DNA from: Manis javanica
Taxonomy: Eukaryota; Chordata; Mammalia; Pholidota; Manidae
Reading direction: 5' to 3'
DNA: 64,000 nt
NCBI RefSeq assembly: GCF_040802235.1
Contig: NC_133167.1
Span: forward strand, 12,578,501-12,642,500
This document shows positions 35,581-46,700 of this stretch, piece after piece; the first letter of the stretch is position 1; the number at the start of each line of letters is the position of its first letter. The notes below the pieces were generated by a model. It made no database searches, was not told the DNA's origin, and saw only the letters and a program-made list of their open reading frames with translations. The position numbers and the translations under genes are program-made.

Positions 35581-36185
35581 TTCTAATCAAATCCCTTATC
35601 TGACAGATAAGGAAGCTCATTCTGTGAGCTTGGGGCTTCCATAAGTTGTTTGCAGTTGAATCGGACAACACCCCATTTCTCAGATTTTGTTTAACCATGC
35701 TCATCAACTTTAAGCAAATACTTTGTCAACTCTTTGGAAACAAGAATATTGTAAATTCTTTCCATCTGGCCTAAAGAAGTTGAAGTTGTAATTATGGTGG
35801 GGGGTGTTAAGTTTGCATTCTTGTTGATTTAATTTTTAAGCATCTTGTATCACTCTCAAATTTTACTTCAAATCAAGTTACGTGCCTAAGACCCCTTCAA
35901 AAGAAAATCTTGAAATTAAAGCCCTCTTCTGTAAGCATCCCCTTTAAGCCAAACACAATCATGACAGCTACCACGGTATTGTCTCTTGTGGAGTATCAAG
36001 TGGCAGATGAACTTTGCACTGAGCCGTGTGACTCTGAACCTCAGTCCTTCATTAGCACAGTGAAGGCAGTATGAGCCCCTTCCTAGAGCACAGGCTGTTA
36101 GCCACACAAAATGACCAGATGCTTATAAAATGCTTGAAACAAAATTGAGAATGCAATTGTAGCTATCATACTTTATGTGATGACC

Positions 36186-36345
36186 TAGACCAGGTGTTTC
36201 AAATTGACTATTTTATTTAATTTTTAGAACAATCTAGGAAGTCACTATTTTTCCCATGTGGCAGCTAAGAGAACTGAGGGGTAAAGGGATTCAGTGTTTG
36301 CCCAGGACACAAGTAAGAAGGGTCTACTGGGTGGTGAATCCAGCC
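36186..36345 (-). repeat. MIR SINE
   Basis: Reverse-complement MIR: 'tttatttaatttttagaaca', 'gcagctaagagaactgaggg', 'ttcagtgtttgcccaggaca caagtaa'. Confidence 0.6.
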
Positions 36346-36371
36346 AGATAACTGTTGCGGTCCAGTACCTA

Positions 36372-36424
36372 GTGTGTGTGCGTGTTTGTGTGTGTGCATG
36401 TGTGTACGTGTGTGTGTGTGCATG
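36372..36424 (+). repeat. Imperfect (TG)n microsatellite
   Basis: TG-rich with CG, TT, CA and TA interruptions. Confidence 0.9.
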
Positions 36425-38570
36425 CACAGGCAGGGAGATGGGTGTGACATTCACAGCAGAATATTTAGTGGCTTCTGTCCTTGAGGAATGGTCAGAAACC
36501 CCTTGAAGGCCTGTTGGATGAAGTAATAACAGGCTAGAAGATGAATTGTCTTTCCCTTTGATTAATTTTGTTGTCATCAGAGTTATTAAAAAAATGAATT
36601 ACGGTGATTCTATATGAAACAGTCTCAAGATTGTTTACCTTCGTGGTCACATAAAACGGAGGGGCACCACTTTTCTTAGTTGCCTATTATATAGCTCACT
36701 ATTTTCTAAGGGACCTAAAGTCTCTCCATTAGTTTTAGTTAATGTCCAGAATTTTAAATCCACCTCACGCTCAAACAGAAATTTAATCAGTGTGTGCGGT
36801 AGGGGCATGTCTGTGTTCATTCTTATTTTAAAGGCTGGCTGACATTTTCACTTCAGAACCACAGCTTGTAGGGCTTAGTAACTTTGGAAAGTGAAGTCAA
36901 ATTTAAGGAGTACAGAATAGTCTTTTTGGATAGAAACGTCAATGAGTCTAAGCTTTTGCAAACAAAATGTAGGATTGTCTTCTGGAAACTTCTGCTTCTG
37001 GCCTCATAGCAAAATCACTGAGGAAGGCCTGCAAAGGATTGGCTGTAACACATCATGAAAGATGACACATTGTAGCTGCTGTGTGGCTCCTCCGCGCCTA
37101 TAATGGGCTGAATTTTTCAGGATGGAAAACCCAGCCCAGACTCCCTTGGGAGGAGAGAGGACGTGTGGGGAATGCATCGCTTCTCTAAGTAGCCCGGGTC
37201 TTGGGATTCGACTCTCAGCTCGGCCACTCCTGTCCTGGTCCTGTCCTCAGACAGGTGCCTGGGGTCGCCAACAGGCTGCCTGCAGCCCTGAGGATAATGT
37301 CCTTCTGACTGTCTCCCCCCACAATGGTCCAGCAGAATTTCTGGTCTCCGCTCCAACTGGACTACCTTGTCCCAGTCTCATCTCCAATCCAAGTATTCCA
37401 TCAGGGGAAGGGAAGTGTCCGAGGAGTTTAGTTCTGACACAAAGGCTCTGCTCTCCACCCTTGGACTTTTTGTGGAGTCAGAACTTCCTGGGACTCATGG
37501 GGGAAGGTGACTGTGAACTTCACAAGTGTTTGAAATTGTTTTCTCCCCCATTAGGTGGGAGAGGATGACTTCCGTGAGCTGGAGTTGAGTAATCCTCTTC
37601 TCCCACGTGGAAGGCTAGAGCGAACTAGAGCTGATTTTTGCCCTACCCAGGTCACATGGGCTCCAGTAATGTTCCAGCAGGCTAGGTTCTGGTTAACTGG
37701 CTCCCTGAGAGCGGGCCTTTTGAGAACGACAGAGATCTCTGGGGTATTTATAAAATGGTTCTTCCCCTTTCAGAAGCACAAGGAGATTTTTCTCCCAGGT
37801 TTATTGCGAGAATCTGGTCAAGGTCCTGGAGGTAAATCTCACAAAATTGTAGGGCTCCCCTGTGGCTGAGTTTCCCTGGGGTTTAAATTCTCAGAGCTGT
37901 CCACACCCAGCCTTCAGCCACTTGTCAGTCACAGTTCTGCTTTTCCCGGCCTGGCTTTCTTTCCTGCTGTAGGTCTCTCTATGAGTCTCACCAATGAGTC
38001 TCTCTGCCCTGGGAAGCCATAATTCCCTATATTTGTCTGTGTCTCTAACCTTGGGGGCCACCCTATGCCCTGTGTCCTCACCTCTCATATAGATGCTAGA
38101 GGAATTGTTGCTCTAGTCAACCTCTGCACCGTTGATGTTCTGGATTAAATAATTCTTCTTTGTGAGGAAGATGTCCTGGGCATTACATGTTGCTGTAATG
38201 CAATCATCACCACTATCCATGTCAGCTTCCAAAACATTGGTGGGTTTATTGTTTTTAGGAAATAGGTTTGTCTCTTCAGAAAAGGTATATAATCCAGAGA
38301 CAAACTCTGGCATAAGCAAGCGTGTGTTCCTTTCATTTTATCAACAGACATTGGCTAAGTTCATCTTTATGTTCTTTATTAACCACTGAAAATAAAAGCA
38401 CACTCTCATGAAATAAGTAATTCCTTTTCTTTTTCTTCTGTGGCATGTTTTGAGGACTCCTTTCTCATTTCTGAGTCTCCCAGCTGTACTCTCTCAGACT
38501 CTTATTTCTCCTTCTTTGTTCCTCTCTCCATTTTTTTCCCATTCTCCATTCCCATCCCTAATGTACCCAT
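36425..38570. other. Intronic DNA, no assigned element
   Basis: No exon recognised. Overlapping open frames at 37,117-37,869 on both strands lack domains or good splice sites. No repeat named. Confidence 0.4.
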
Positions 38571-38574
38571 ATGA

Positions 38575-38601
38575 CCACACCACACACACACACACACACA
38601 A
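38575..38601 (+). repeat. (CA)n microsatellite
   Basis: About 13 CA units. Confidence 0.95.
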
Positions 38602-39514
38602 CTCCTATTCCTACACATGTAACTCTCACTTGACACTGACTTATGCTGCCCTGAAAGAGACCTTGTAGTCATTGCTCGCGAGGGGGCTGCTCTTACAGAA
38701 TTGCAGGTTATCATCAGCAGTTATGACTAATCAATTAAAATGAACCTTTAAAAGTTGAGTTAATTGGAGGAGACGGGTTTCCACTTGTAAGTAGGCAACT
38801 CTGTCTCTTTGGATTTCTTATTATCTACATGATTTGTTTCCATGAAATTCTTTTCCTGGTGTACAGGAAATCCTCTTTCGCTATCTCTTGGAATCACTTT
38901 TAGTAAGAGACAATATTATTTTCCCTTCATGATGTCAGTCTGCCCCACAGCAGCTTAATCATTTTTCAGTGACGTATGTTCTCTTGTTTCTCAAGTGTTT
39001 CGAGTCAGATGAGTGACAAATGATCTTCCTGTTCATCAAGATGGTTTCCAATGTTTCCTGAAGTTTAAAAAAAAAAAACCAGCTCTCAATTTGTAGCATT
39101 TTACAAATCTTTCTTAGAAAGATGAGCTCTAAGGGATCTGAATTCCTGCAAATGCATTTCAATTTGTTTTTTGGCACGAGGAGCTCTATTCTCCCTCTGC
39201 GGGGTTATCTCTCTCAATCATCAGCATTATGCTTTTCCTGGAAATTCTGCACTCTAGCTGCACACATCTGCTTTCCTACATTAATAATGTGGTGCTCATT
39301 TTTGCCCTGTAGTCTGAGGACTTTAGGCTTCTCTTTAAAAAAGAAAAGTTGGCATTCCCTTCTCTTGAAAAGATTGCAGAAATGACCAGCTATATGATGA
39401 GAGTCATTTTGATAAGACTTCCTATCTACCTAATGTCAAATAATTAAGGGCCTGATTTATAAACTACACTTTCATCTATTTTTGCATGACATTTATATGT
39501 GTTAGGTGTTAAGC
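38602..39514. other. Intronic DNA
   Basis: No gene or confident repeat; an A-run occurs at 39,067-39,078. Confidence 0.4.
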
Positions 39515-41900
39515 TTTCTTTATTTATCCAGTGGACATCTAGTGAAGGTTTACCATGTGGCAGGCACCGTATTAGGTACTGGAGATACAGTGATGGAGGA
39601 GATGTATACAGTCCCTCTCTCCCTGCAATGCAAATGCAGACCTGTAGTGGCCGCTATGCCGTGGAAAATACAGGCTCTGGGAGAGTTGATGGTAATATTA
39701 TCACAATAAGAGCCACCTCATATGCCTCAGGCACTGTTATTATTTAATCCTCGCAACAGCTCTATGATGTTGGCACTTACCTCCTTTTATAGATGAAGAA
39801 ACTGAGGCATAGGAAGATTCGGTAACTTGTCTGTAGTTCCACAAAGAATAAGTGACAGAGCTGAAATTTAGGGCTACCTAACTTAGATTCAGCAGTATCA
39901 GAAAGGCTTCCAAGAGGAAATGAAGTGTAAGCTTGGAGCTGACAATGGGTTTTGAGGAAAAACGGTTGGAGGAGACGTATCTCAGACAGAAGATTCATAT
40001 GCATAAACACTGCCGTTAGGAAAGAGCAAATAATGTCCAAGGAATTGAAAGAGGTTGGAAAGAGAGGAAGCGGTGAGTTATCAGGTAGAATAAGAAGGAG
40101 TAGAATGAGGGATGTGGTAAGCCATACTCAAGGGCTTAGATTTTTATCTCAGGAAGAGTGGCAAGCCATTTGAAGCAAGAGGGTGACGCGGTCAAAGTTG
40201 TTTTCTTTGCTCTTTTGCTGGTGGAGCGGAGAATGGATCTGAGGGAAGTCGGAACATCTTTGGGGGGCCCTCATCGCATGGCTGCTGCAGTAATTCAGAT
40301 CATGATGAGAGCCTCCCACGGGTCAGTGGCAGTGGACACGGAGGGACAGAATGACCTGGGAGATCATCGGGAGGCAGAGTCCATGGCAATGGGTGACATG
40401 GGAAAGAAGAAGGGAAAATGATGCTCTTGCTTGTTAACTGGGGCTAATGAAGCCATGTTCTAAGATGGGAGAAGAGAGTGAGCAGCACAGATTTAGCGGG
40501 AGGAGGGAGATGAGTTCATATTTTGCCATGTTGAGTGAGTTGCTGGTACCTAGGTAGGAAGCTTGAGAGACAGATTTGAACTGTAGTTCGACTTTGGGGA
40601 GCCGTCATCATTTAGATAATAATTGAGTCCATGTCGATGACCTTGTCCTGGGAGAATGTGCAGAATGAGGAGAGAAGGGGATCCACGGCAGCACTGAAGT
40701 ACAGCATACCAGGACAGACAGAGGAAGAGGGTCCCTCAGGGGAGACCGAGAAGGGATGGATGGAAAAGACGGAGAAAATCCAGAAAAGTGTGTTGACCTA
40801 GAAGTTAAGGAGAAGACTTCAGATGCGATGGAGAAAGGTCAGCCTTGTGAAATTCAACCATAGCTCAAACAAAATTAACAACAAGGAGGCTGGTTGTAGA
40901 TGATCTTGGCAAGAGTAATTTCAGTGGGTTGTAGGAGGGAAAGTCAATGTCGTAGGTAGGGAAAATGAGGGAAGGTTAGAGGAAAATAGGGGAATGGAAT
41001 TTTTTTATAAAGACGTTTGGCTGTGAAGGAGAGGAAAGAGAGCTGGAGGGGAACAGATGGTTGAAAGAGCGTGTTTTTGAAGATGGCTTCAGCAGGTTAA
41101 TGCTGTTGGAGAGGAGTAGGCAGAGAAAGAGAGAGTGGGGAGGGACAGTAAAAGAGAGATGGAAAGAAGAAACAAGATAATAATCTTGGAGAAAATGAGT
41201 CCTTAATAGGTTGGGGTCACCAGGAAGACAGGAGTGGGTGGAAATCACAGCACGGGTACAGACCAGCCCCTTCTGCTGTGGAGAGGATGGGGTGCAGTTG
41301 CAAGTAAGTCCGGTGGTAGGAAGCTGAGAGAGTTGCTAACAAATGACAGCTTTTGTTTTCTCTGTCGCCTACATGGTGAGACCATCTGATGAGGTAGCCA
41401 GGGAAAGAGGTGCCACTGATGGTCTGAGGACAGGTCAGAAGCTTTGAAACAGCCACTTGTGGCGATGGAGAGAAACAAGAAACAGGGAAGTGGGAGTAGC
41501 CTGGATGCGGTCGGACACCACACCTGCACGTCACCTCTGTGGTGCATCAGTCTGACGGCGTGCTTTTCTTCGGCAGCCTGGGCACAAGCTCAGGCAAGTG
41601 GGCCTGGATGGCCCCTTGGCTGGGAGGTTCTGGGGGAGGAGGCGGGGTGGTGCGGGGACCTGGAGGCACTGGCGAGGAACTGGTTGAAGAGATGGTCTTT
41701 GGACTCGCGGTGACCATGGAAGGCAGTGAAGATAGAAGGCAGCCGAGGGAGAGAGGCGGGAGGAACGGAGGGGTTGGTGCGGAAAAGCAGGTGCACCAGA
41801 GAGCTTGGGTTGGAGCAGGAAGGGTGGTGGTGGCCCGAGGGCACTAGGTGTAAATGGGGTCAGAGCTGGAGCAAGTTCCCTGGAGGGGCCGTGGGGCTGT
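39515..41900 (-). repeat. Long L2 LINE relic
   Basis: About 2.4 kb reading in reverse complement along L2/CR1, an unusually long surviving stretch. It begins 'tttatttatccagtggacat', 'ggcaccgtattaggtactgg', continues with 'agaagattcatatgcata', 'gtaattcagatcatgatgag', 'aatttcagtgggttgtagga', and then 'gtttggctgtgaaggagagg', in the order of the L2 coding region. It is interrupted by a MIR at 39,690-39,890. Protein frames are destroyed. Confidence 0.6.
39690..39890 (-). repeat. MIR SINE nested in L2
   Basis: Reverse-complement MIR: 'cctcgcaacagctctatgat', 'tagatgaagaaactgaggca', 'agtgacagagctgaaattta'. It lies inside the L2 relic. Confidence 0.8.
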
Positions 41901-42548
41901 GTGAGCAGCGTTGAGGGGAAGGGTGTACCAGCTGGCTCCCCAGGGCCCTCCAGCTGAGTAGGGCCCTTGCTGGCTGCGCTGTGCCTTGGCTCTGGCTGCG
42001 GCTTCAGGACCAGTTTTGTTCTGATCTGAGATTGGTTTATGGGGCAAGGAGGAACTTGCTCAGGCTTCTCTTTCTGTTCACAGTGGCTGGAAAATTAAAT
42101 AAGAGCCCCAGCATCAAACCTGTGGATTTCCTCATCCAGACGGGGTAGTCTGATATCAGCCCTGAATGATTTGTGAATGTGGAAAGAGCCATGTCAGTTC
42201 CCATTTCCAGGAGAAAAAGATTTCACTGGCTCAAGTAAAAAGGTAGAATATAATGCAAATTCTGCTGGAGGCAAATTCTGCTGGGGGAGTTTACTCTCCG
42301 GGGAAGGGGACCCCCTCTTCCATCTGGGAGATAGCATCTCCGCCCTGACTCTAAAAGGAGGAGCAGATGGTTTTCTTTGGTGAGTGAGAATTTGGGGTGA
42401 CCTGAGGTTGGAGTAGAGTAGATGCCTTGACTTTTTGTTTTATACACTTTCACAATTAAGTTGCTTTTACACTGAGCAATCATTGCTTTTATAATAAGAC
42501 ATTTTTCTTAACTAATACTCAGACGAAAAGAGAAGAAAGACAGGGAAG

Positions 42549-42575
42549 GGAGGAAGGAAGGAAGGAAGGAAGGAA
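42549..42575 (+). repeat. (GGAA)n microsatellite
   Basis: Six to seven GGAA units. GGAA arrays of this length can bind ETS-family factors; activity here is unknown. Confidence 0.9.
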
Positions 42576-42714
42576 TTAGAGCACAGGGAAATGTGTAGAG
42601 AGCAAAATGAAATTAGGCAAAGAAATGGGTGGGCCTTACGCGCTGAGAACTGGATTCACGGCGACCAGAGGCCACATACTATGTGCGGCCCACCCTTGCT
42701 GGGCCTGTGGTATG

Positions 42715-42960
42715 GATTCCCAAATGTTGCTGCACACTAGAATCACCTAGGGATTTAAAAATTGTTCATGCCCAGGTTGAAATGCCCTCAGTGAAGTTAG
42801 GATGATGCGGCTGGGAGCCAGACCTCAGTTTCTGCTGCCGGTGGAAGCTGCCCTCGATGCAGGCTGGGGCACCTTGCTCAGGGGAGGCTCAGGTGGAGGA
42901 GACCTGTGCCGAGAGGTTTCACCCAAGTGCAGCCCTGTAGTGAACCACTCAGCTCAGGAG
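42715..42960 (+). repeat. MER5-type hAT DNA transposon relic
   Basis: 'cccaaatgttgctgcacact agaatcacctagggatttaa', then 'cctcagtttctgctgccggt' and a GC-rich end, follow the MER5A layout. Confidence 0.55.
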
Positions 42961-43699
42961 TAACCTTTTGAGATTCTAGAAGAGTGGTTTTCAAACTATG
43001 TTCTGGGGTCCCTAGGGACCAGGTGGGGGAGGTCAGCAGCCACCGTGAGCGGGGTACAAAGTGAGGCCTAGCAGGTACTTCAACTCGGGCTCCTCGGCCT
43101 TGACTGCCTCCTATATGGGGCCTCCAGGAAAGATTTTGTTTGAAAAAAGCTTTATATTCTTAAGAGCCAGGGAGGAATGGATGAGTGAAAATCATTGAAC
43201 GTGAGAGGAGGTCAGATAGCTATGGCCTGGGAGCTAAGAACAGTTTTTCCACCTTTAAATGGTTGGGGAAAACAATTTGTGACCCATGAAAATGATATGA
43301 GATTCCAATTGTAGTGTCCATAGAGTTTGATGGGAACACAGCCACGCCCACTTTTGCCTGTGCGTGGAGGGCTGCTGGCAGTAGAGCCGAATAATGGCAG
43401 TAAAACCCGAATGGGCCACAGAGCCTCAGGTATTTACTACATCACCCTTCACAGAAAATATTTGCCAACTTCTATGCTAAGGGAATTAATGGAATTCCCT
43501 TATTTGTTAATAGCTTGGTAATAGTCACCTCACCATTTCGGAGAGAAAATTCAGAAGGCATATATGTGTGTTACATATATAAACAAAAATACAACATGTA
43601 TGTATATGGAGATTTGCTCATCTCTAGACCTACTTTCCCACTGTTCTAATTTCTGCCTCCTTTCCCTGTGAGATAATGTGTACTGTTATTTTTTTTTCT

Positions 43700-44220
43700 T
43701 TTACAAAACTTTTTTTTAGAGTAGTGTTAAGTTCATAATGAAATGGGGCAGAAAATTAAGAGAATCCCATATAACCCCTTTCTCCACACACGCACAGCCT
43801 TCCCACTATCAATATCCTACATCACAGTGGTATGTTTTTTATAATCCATGAAGCTGCACTAATCATCATGATGACTCTTAGTGCTGGGCGTTCTGTTGGT
43901 TTTGAGAAGCCTACGATGACGTGTATCCAGTATTGTGTCAAATAGTTTGATACCAGGAGCGGTTTCCATAGTGTAGTGGTTATCATGTTCGCCTCACAAA
44001 TAGCTTGATGCTAAAGTTCCTCTGTGCCTACCTGTTCGTCCCTCCTTCCCCTCTAGCTCCTGGCAACCACCAACTTTTTTACCATCCCATAGTTTCACCT
44101 TTTCCAGAATGTCATATAGTTGGAATCCCATAGTATGTAGACTTTTCAGATTGGCTTCTTTCACTTAGGAAATGCGTAAAGGTTCTTTGAGACATTCTTT
44201 TTGATATTTCATTAAGGATT
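43700..44220 (-). repeat. Old L1 (L1M-type) 3' region
   Basis: In reverse complement an old L1 3' region: on the + strand 'agagtagtgttaagttcata', 'cagccttcccactatcaata tcctac', 'cacagtggtat', 'ctcctggcaaccaccaactt', 'ccagaatgtcatatagttgg', 'cagattggcttctttcactt'. A tRNA half has been inserted in it at 43,962. Confidence 0.75.
43962..43997 (+). pseudogene. Retroposed 5' half of tRNA-Val
   Basis: 36 nt matching the 5' half of tRNA-Val: GTTTCCATAGTGTAGTGGTT, then atcatgttcgcctcac. It includes the acceptor 5' strand, D arm (A box) and 5' anticodon strand, and stops inside the anticodon loop. Two differences from the usual gene are visible, both at positions of CpG decay (gtttccAtag, atcaTgttcg). 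Flanking 16-bp direct repeats (43,940-43,955 and 43,998-44,013) differ at three sites, all transitions. B box and 3' half are absent, so it is not a functional tRNA gene. Confidence 0.8.
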
Positions 44221-45135
44221 AAGCCAGACAAGAGTGGGCCCCGGAAACCAATTACTCAGGGCTATTGGCAAGATGGAGAAAATTGTCTTTTCCAGAAATC
44301 CTCTTGATGGGAGTGTTGTGTAAGGAGTAGGGGATGAGGCTCCCAAGGGCCCAAGGATGGAAAATGGGACAGTGGACTTCATTCTGCAGAAGGAGAAAGC
44401 AGTTAAATGCAGGGTGGGCATTTTCCTGAGTAGGGTCTGTAAATTTGGAACCAGAATGAAATTGTTAGGGATTAAGACACCAGAGCCCCCATATAAGGAG
44501 CCCCCACCCCACTTTTTTGTTTTTCCACATGATACTAGGTCACCACTCTAAATGGTGCCCCCAATTTTAAAGAATATTGGTTTAAAAGGTGTCAACTTAT
44601 TAGCCTGCCTGGGTTTCCCACATATCTTGCAATAATCCCAAGATATGTATCATCATTAGTATGATCTCATTAGTATGATCTAAAAGAGCTATCAACTTTG
44701 GAAGATTGAATTCTTATTCTAATCTTTATGTTGATTATAACTACATGTTCTTGTGGCTAATTTTCTTTATGCATGGTTGGTAATACTTGTTCACAACATT
44801 ACGTGAAGCCACCAAATAGCCTCTATGAACATCTTTGCATTGTTTGGACAACTCGGTCTACCAGAACGGTATTGCTGTCACATGGTTATTTGATTCTCAG
44901 AGTCTTAGCGTCATCAAATGTTAATTTAGGGCATCTGAGAGAGAGAGATGTTTGGAGCTGGTGCTGACCATATACTTCATAATTAGATTGTACATATTAC
45001 TTCAATTCTACCAACTTTATTGAAAGTCTGCTACATGCATGGCACAGCAAAGGATGAATAGTGTGTAATGTGTTCTTAACATTTAGTTAATGAAAAACAG
45101 CTATTGAATTTGTTCCTCTTTTCCTCGTCCCATAG
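44221..45135. other. Intronic DNA up to the exon 2 acceptor
   Basis: Nothing assigned except the pyrimidine tract and AG of the acceptor. Confidence 0.4.
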
Positions 45136-45783
45136 GTCCAGGTGAATCCAGGGCTTGGTGTTAGGAATGGGGAGCTTTCCTTTCTGAATGGCAGCTTGGG
45201 AGCTGACACACTACGCCAGGGCTCCAGGCTGACCCCTGCCTCTGTGAGCAGGACCCTACAGCCAAGATGCCGAAGGAGCTGGGCCAGGAGGTTCAAGGCG
45301 GCTTCCCTGGAGTGCTCTGAGCCTGGCGAAGGTGCAGTATCAGACAGTTCCACTGGTGCTTCGTGGAAAAGCCCTCGTTGCTCGTCCCAGGGCAGCAGAG
45401 CAGCCCTGGACTCCCAGCTGCACCTTCCTTCTCCCCACCTCCAACCTGGGACCAGGGTAACGGTCCTCAGCCAGAGCAACAGCTTTGAGAGGCTGGAGGC
45501 AGAGACGAATGTTGACACAGGGTTCACAGTGGTCAATTCTGAACCCAGGCAACCTTTTCTAAGCCGATTTCCAAGAGATCTGGGGACCAGCCAGCTACCA
45601 TCCTGCTTGCCAGCCTCCTCCTTGGGGGCAGCTGCCTCCAAAAACAGTATCTTTAAGAAAGCAGTCTATCCTTTGCCACTTGCAGGCCAAAGAGACCTTG
45701 GCACAAGGAAGATAATCTCAAAATGTCCCCTTCATTTGCCAATCCAGGGTGAAGATACAGAAGGAGAAGAATTCTTTATATAG
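45136..45783 (+). CDS. FAM124B: FAM124B coding exon 2 (residues 245-459)
   Basis: Terminal coding exon, entered in phase 0 at VQVNPGLGVRNGEL and ending in the acidic tail GEEFFI with TAG at 45,781-45,783. It gives a 459-residue protein with exon 1, close to human FAM124B (455). The half encoded here is serine- and proline-rich and likely disordered. It has a basic patch at 288-298 (RCRRSWARRFK) that could be a nuclear-localisation signal, fitting the reported association with CHD7/CHD8, and a conserved ETNVDTGFTVVNSEPRQ block at about 367-383. The minus-strand frame across the exon is a shadow. The frame is intact. Confidence 0.93.
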   Translation, partial: VQVNPGLGVRNGELSFLNGSLGADTLRQGSRLTPASVSRTLQPRCRRSWARRFKAASLECSEPGEGAVSDSSTGASWKSPRCSSQGSRAALDSQLHLPSPHLQPGTRVTVLSQSNSFERLEAETNVDTGFTVVNSEPRQPFLSRFPRDLGTSQLPSCLPASSLGAAASKNSIFKKAVYPLPLAGQRDLGTRKIISKCPLHLPIQGEDTEGEEFFI

Positions 45784-46625
45784 CGTAAAACAAACGTGGT
45801 TTTCTCAAACCCAAGGTCAGATACAATGTTCTAGAAACGGAGCACTGACCTCGAATCAGCCTGTCTTTTGTTCATCTGAGGGACCTGAAAGCTAGCCATG
45901 TGCAGATCTGTGTTGCTTTTATTTCAGATGTTCGAAGTCTAACAGTGCTGCGAGTGTTTGTTTATTTGCCATCGTGGTCATAAGGGAACACAGCCAACCC
46001 GCAGGAGAAAAGCCCTGCGCTTCATATCCCTGGAGACACGCTAACCCAGCAGGGCGTGTTGAGTTCAGCACCTATCAGGATAATTGCATTGTAGGCAAAT
46101 GCGTTGGATGTGTTATGCAACCGCTGATTAGTGTATGTAATTTCGTTTTAATTTTCACTTGGGTTGCCTAGCTCATCCCCCTGGACAGCGTGGACTATTT
46201 ATTCTTTAGCATTTTTTAATTTTTATGTGACCTCCTTTGGTAACTAGGCCCTGTTCACCACATACCCTCTAGTGATTTTGCCTTTAAAGTTGTTTGCAAA
46301 TGAAATGAGTTAACATGCAAAGTGTTTTGAAAATTACAAACTAATTTTTTTTTTCTCTGTTTAATGAGCAGAAACACCGGAAGCCAAGAAATCAGGTTTG
46401 AAATGAAAGCGAAGCTGTAGGGCTTTCCTGATCCTCCGCTTCTCATTTGTTTCTACACTACTCCAAAGGGGCCCGTGGTTGTGTTATTAACCAGAAAGGA
46501 ATGTGACATGATTGGGTGATGTGAGCGCTCCACTCAGCATGACAGGAAGATCAGATCGGTTGGGTCACTGGAGCAGGAGTAAAGTTCTTCTGGCCATGTC
46601 TGAATTCCTCAGTTTCTTTGTGATG
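45784..46625 (+). other. FAM124B 3' UTR, end not located
   Basis: Sequence following the stop codon. No canonical AATAAA was seen between here and about 48,600; ATTAAA variants occur near 47,964 and 48,224. The poly(A) site remains undetermined. Confidence 0.4.
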
Positions 46626-46629
46626 CTCA

Positions 46630-46700
46630 TTTATTCATACAATCATTCATTCAACAAATTTTTATTGAGCACCTGCTTAGAATAATACATCAACATGAGG
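46630..46700 (-). repeat. L2 end fragment
   Basis: 'cattcattcaacaaattttt attgagcacctgcttag' is the reverse complement of the L2 tail. Confidence 0.6.

Larger units (their letters stand above)
35314..45135 (+). other. FAM124B intron 1
   Basis: 9,822-bp intron with GT at 35,314-35,315 and AG at 45,134-45,135 (acceptor 'ctcttttcctcgtcccatag', with a good pyrimidine tract). It contains MER5-like, MIR, L2, old L1 and the tRNA-Val half described below; no further coding exon was recognised. Confidence 0.85.

Noticed and set aside
43962-43997. Functional tRNA-Val gene
   Set aside because: Only the 5' half is present; no B box, T arm, acceptor 3' strand or terminator.
45087-45641. 184-residue - strand frame opposite FAM124B exon 2
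   Set aside because: Shadow of the real + strand coding exon.
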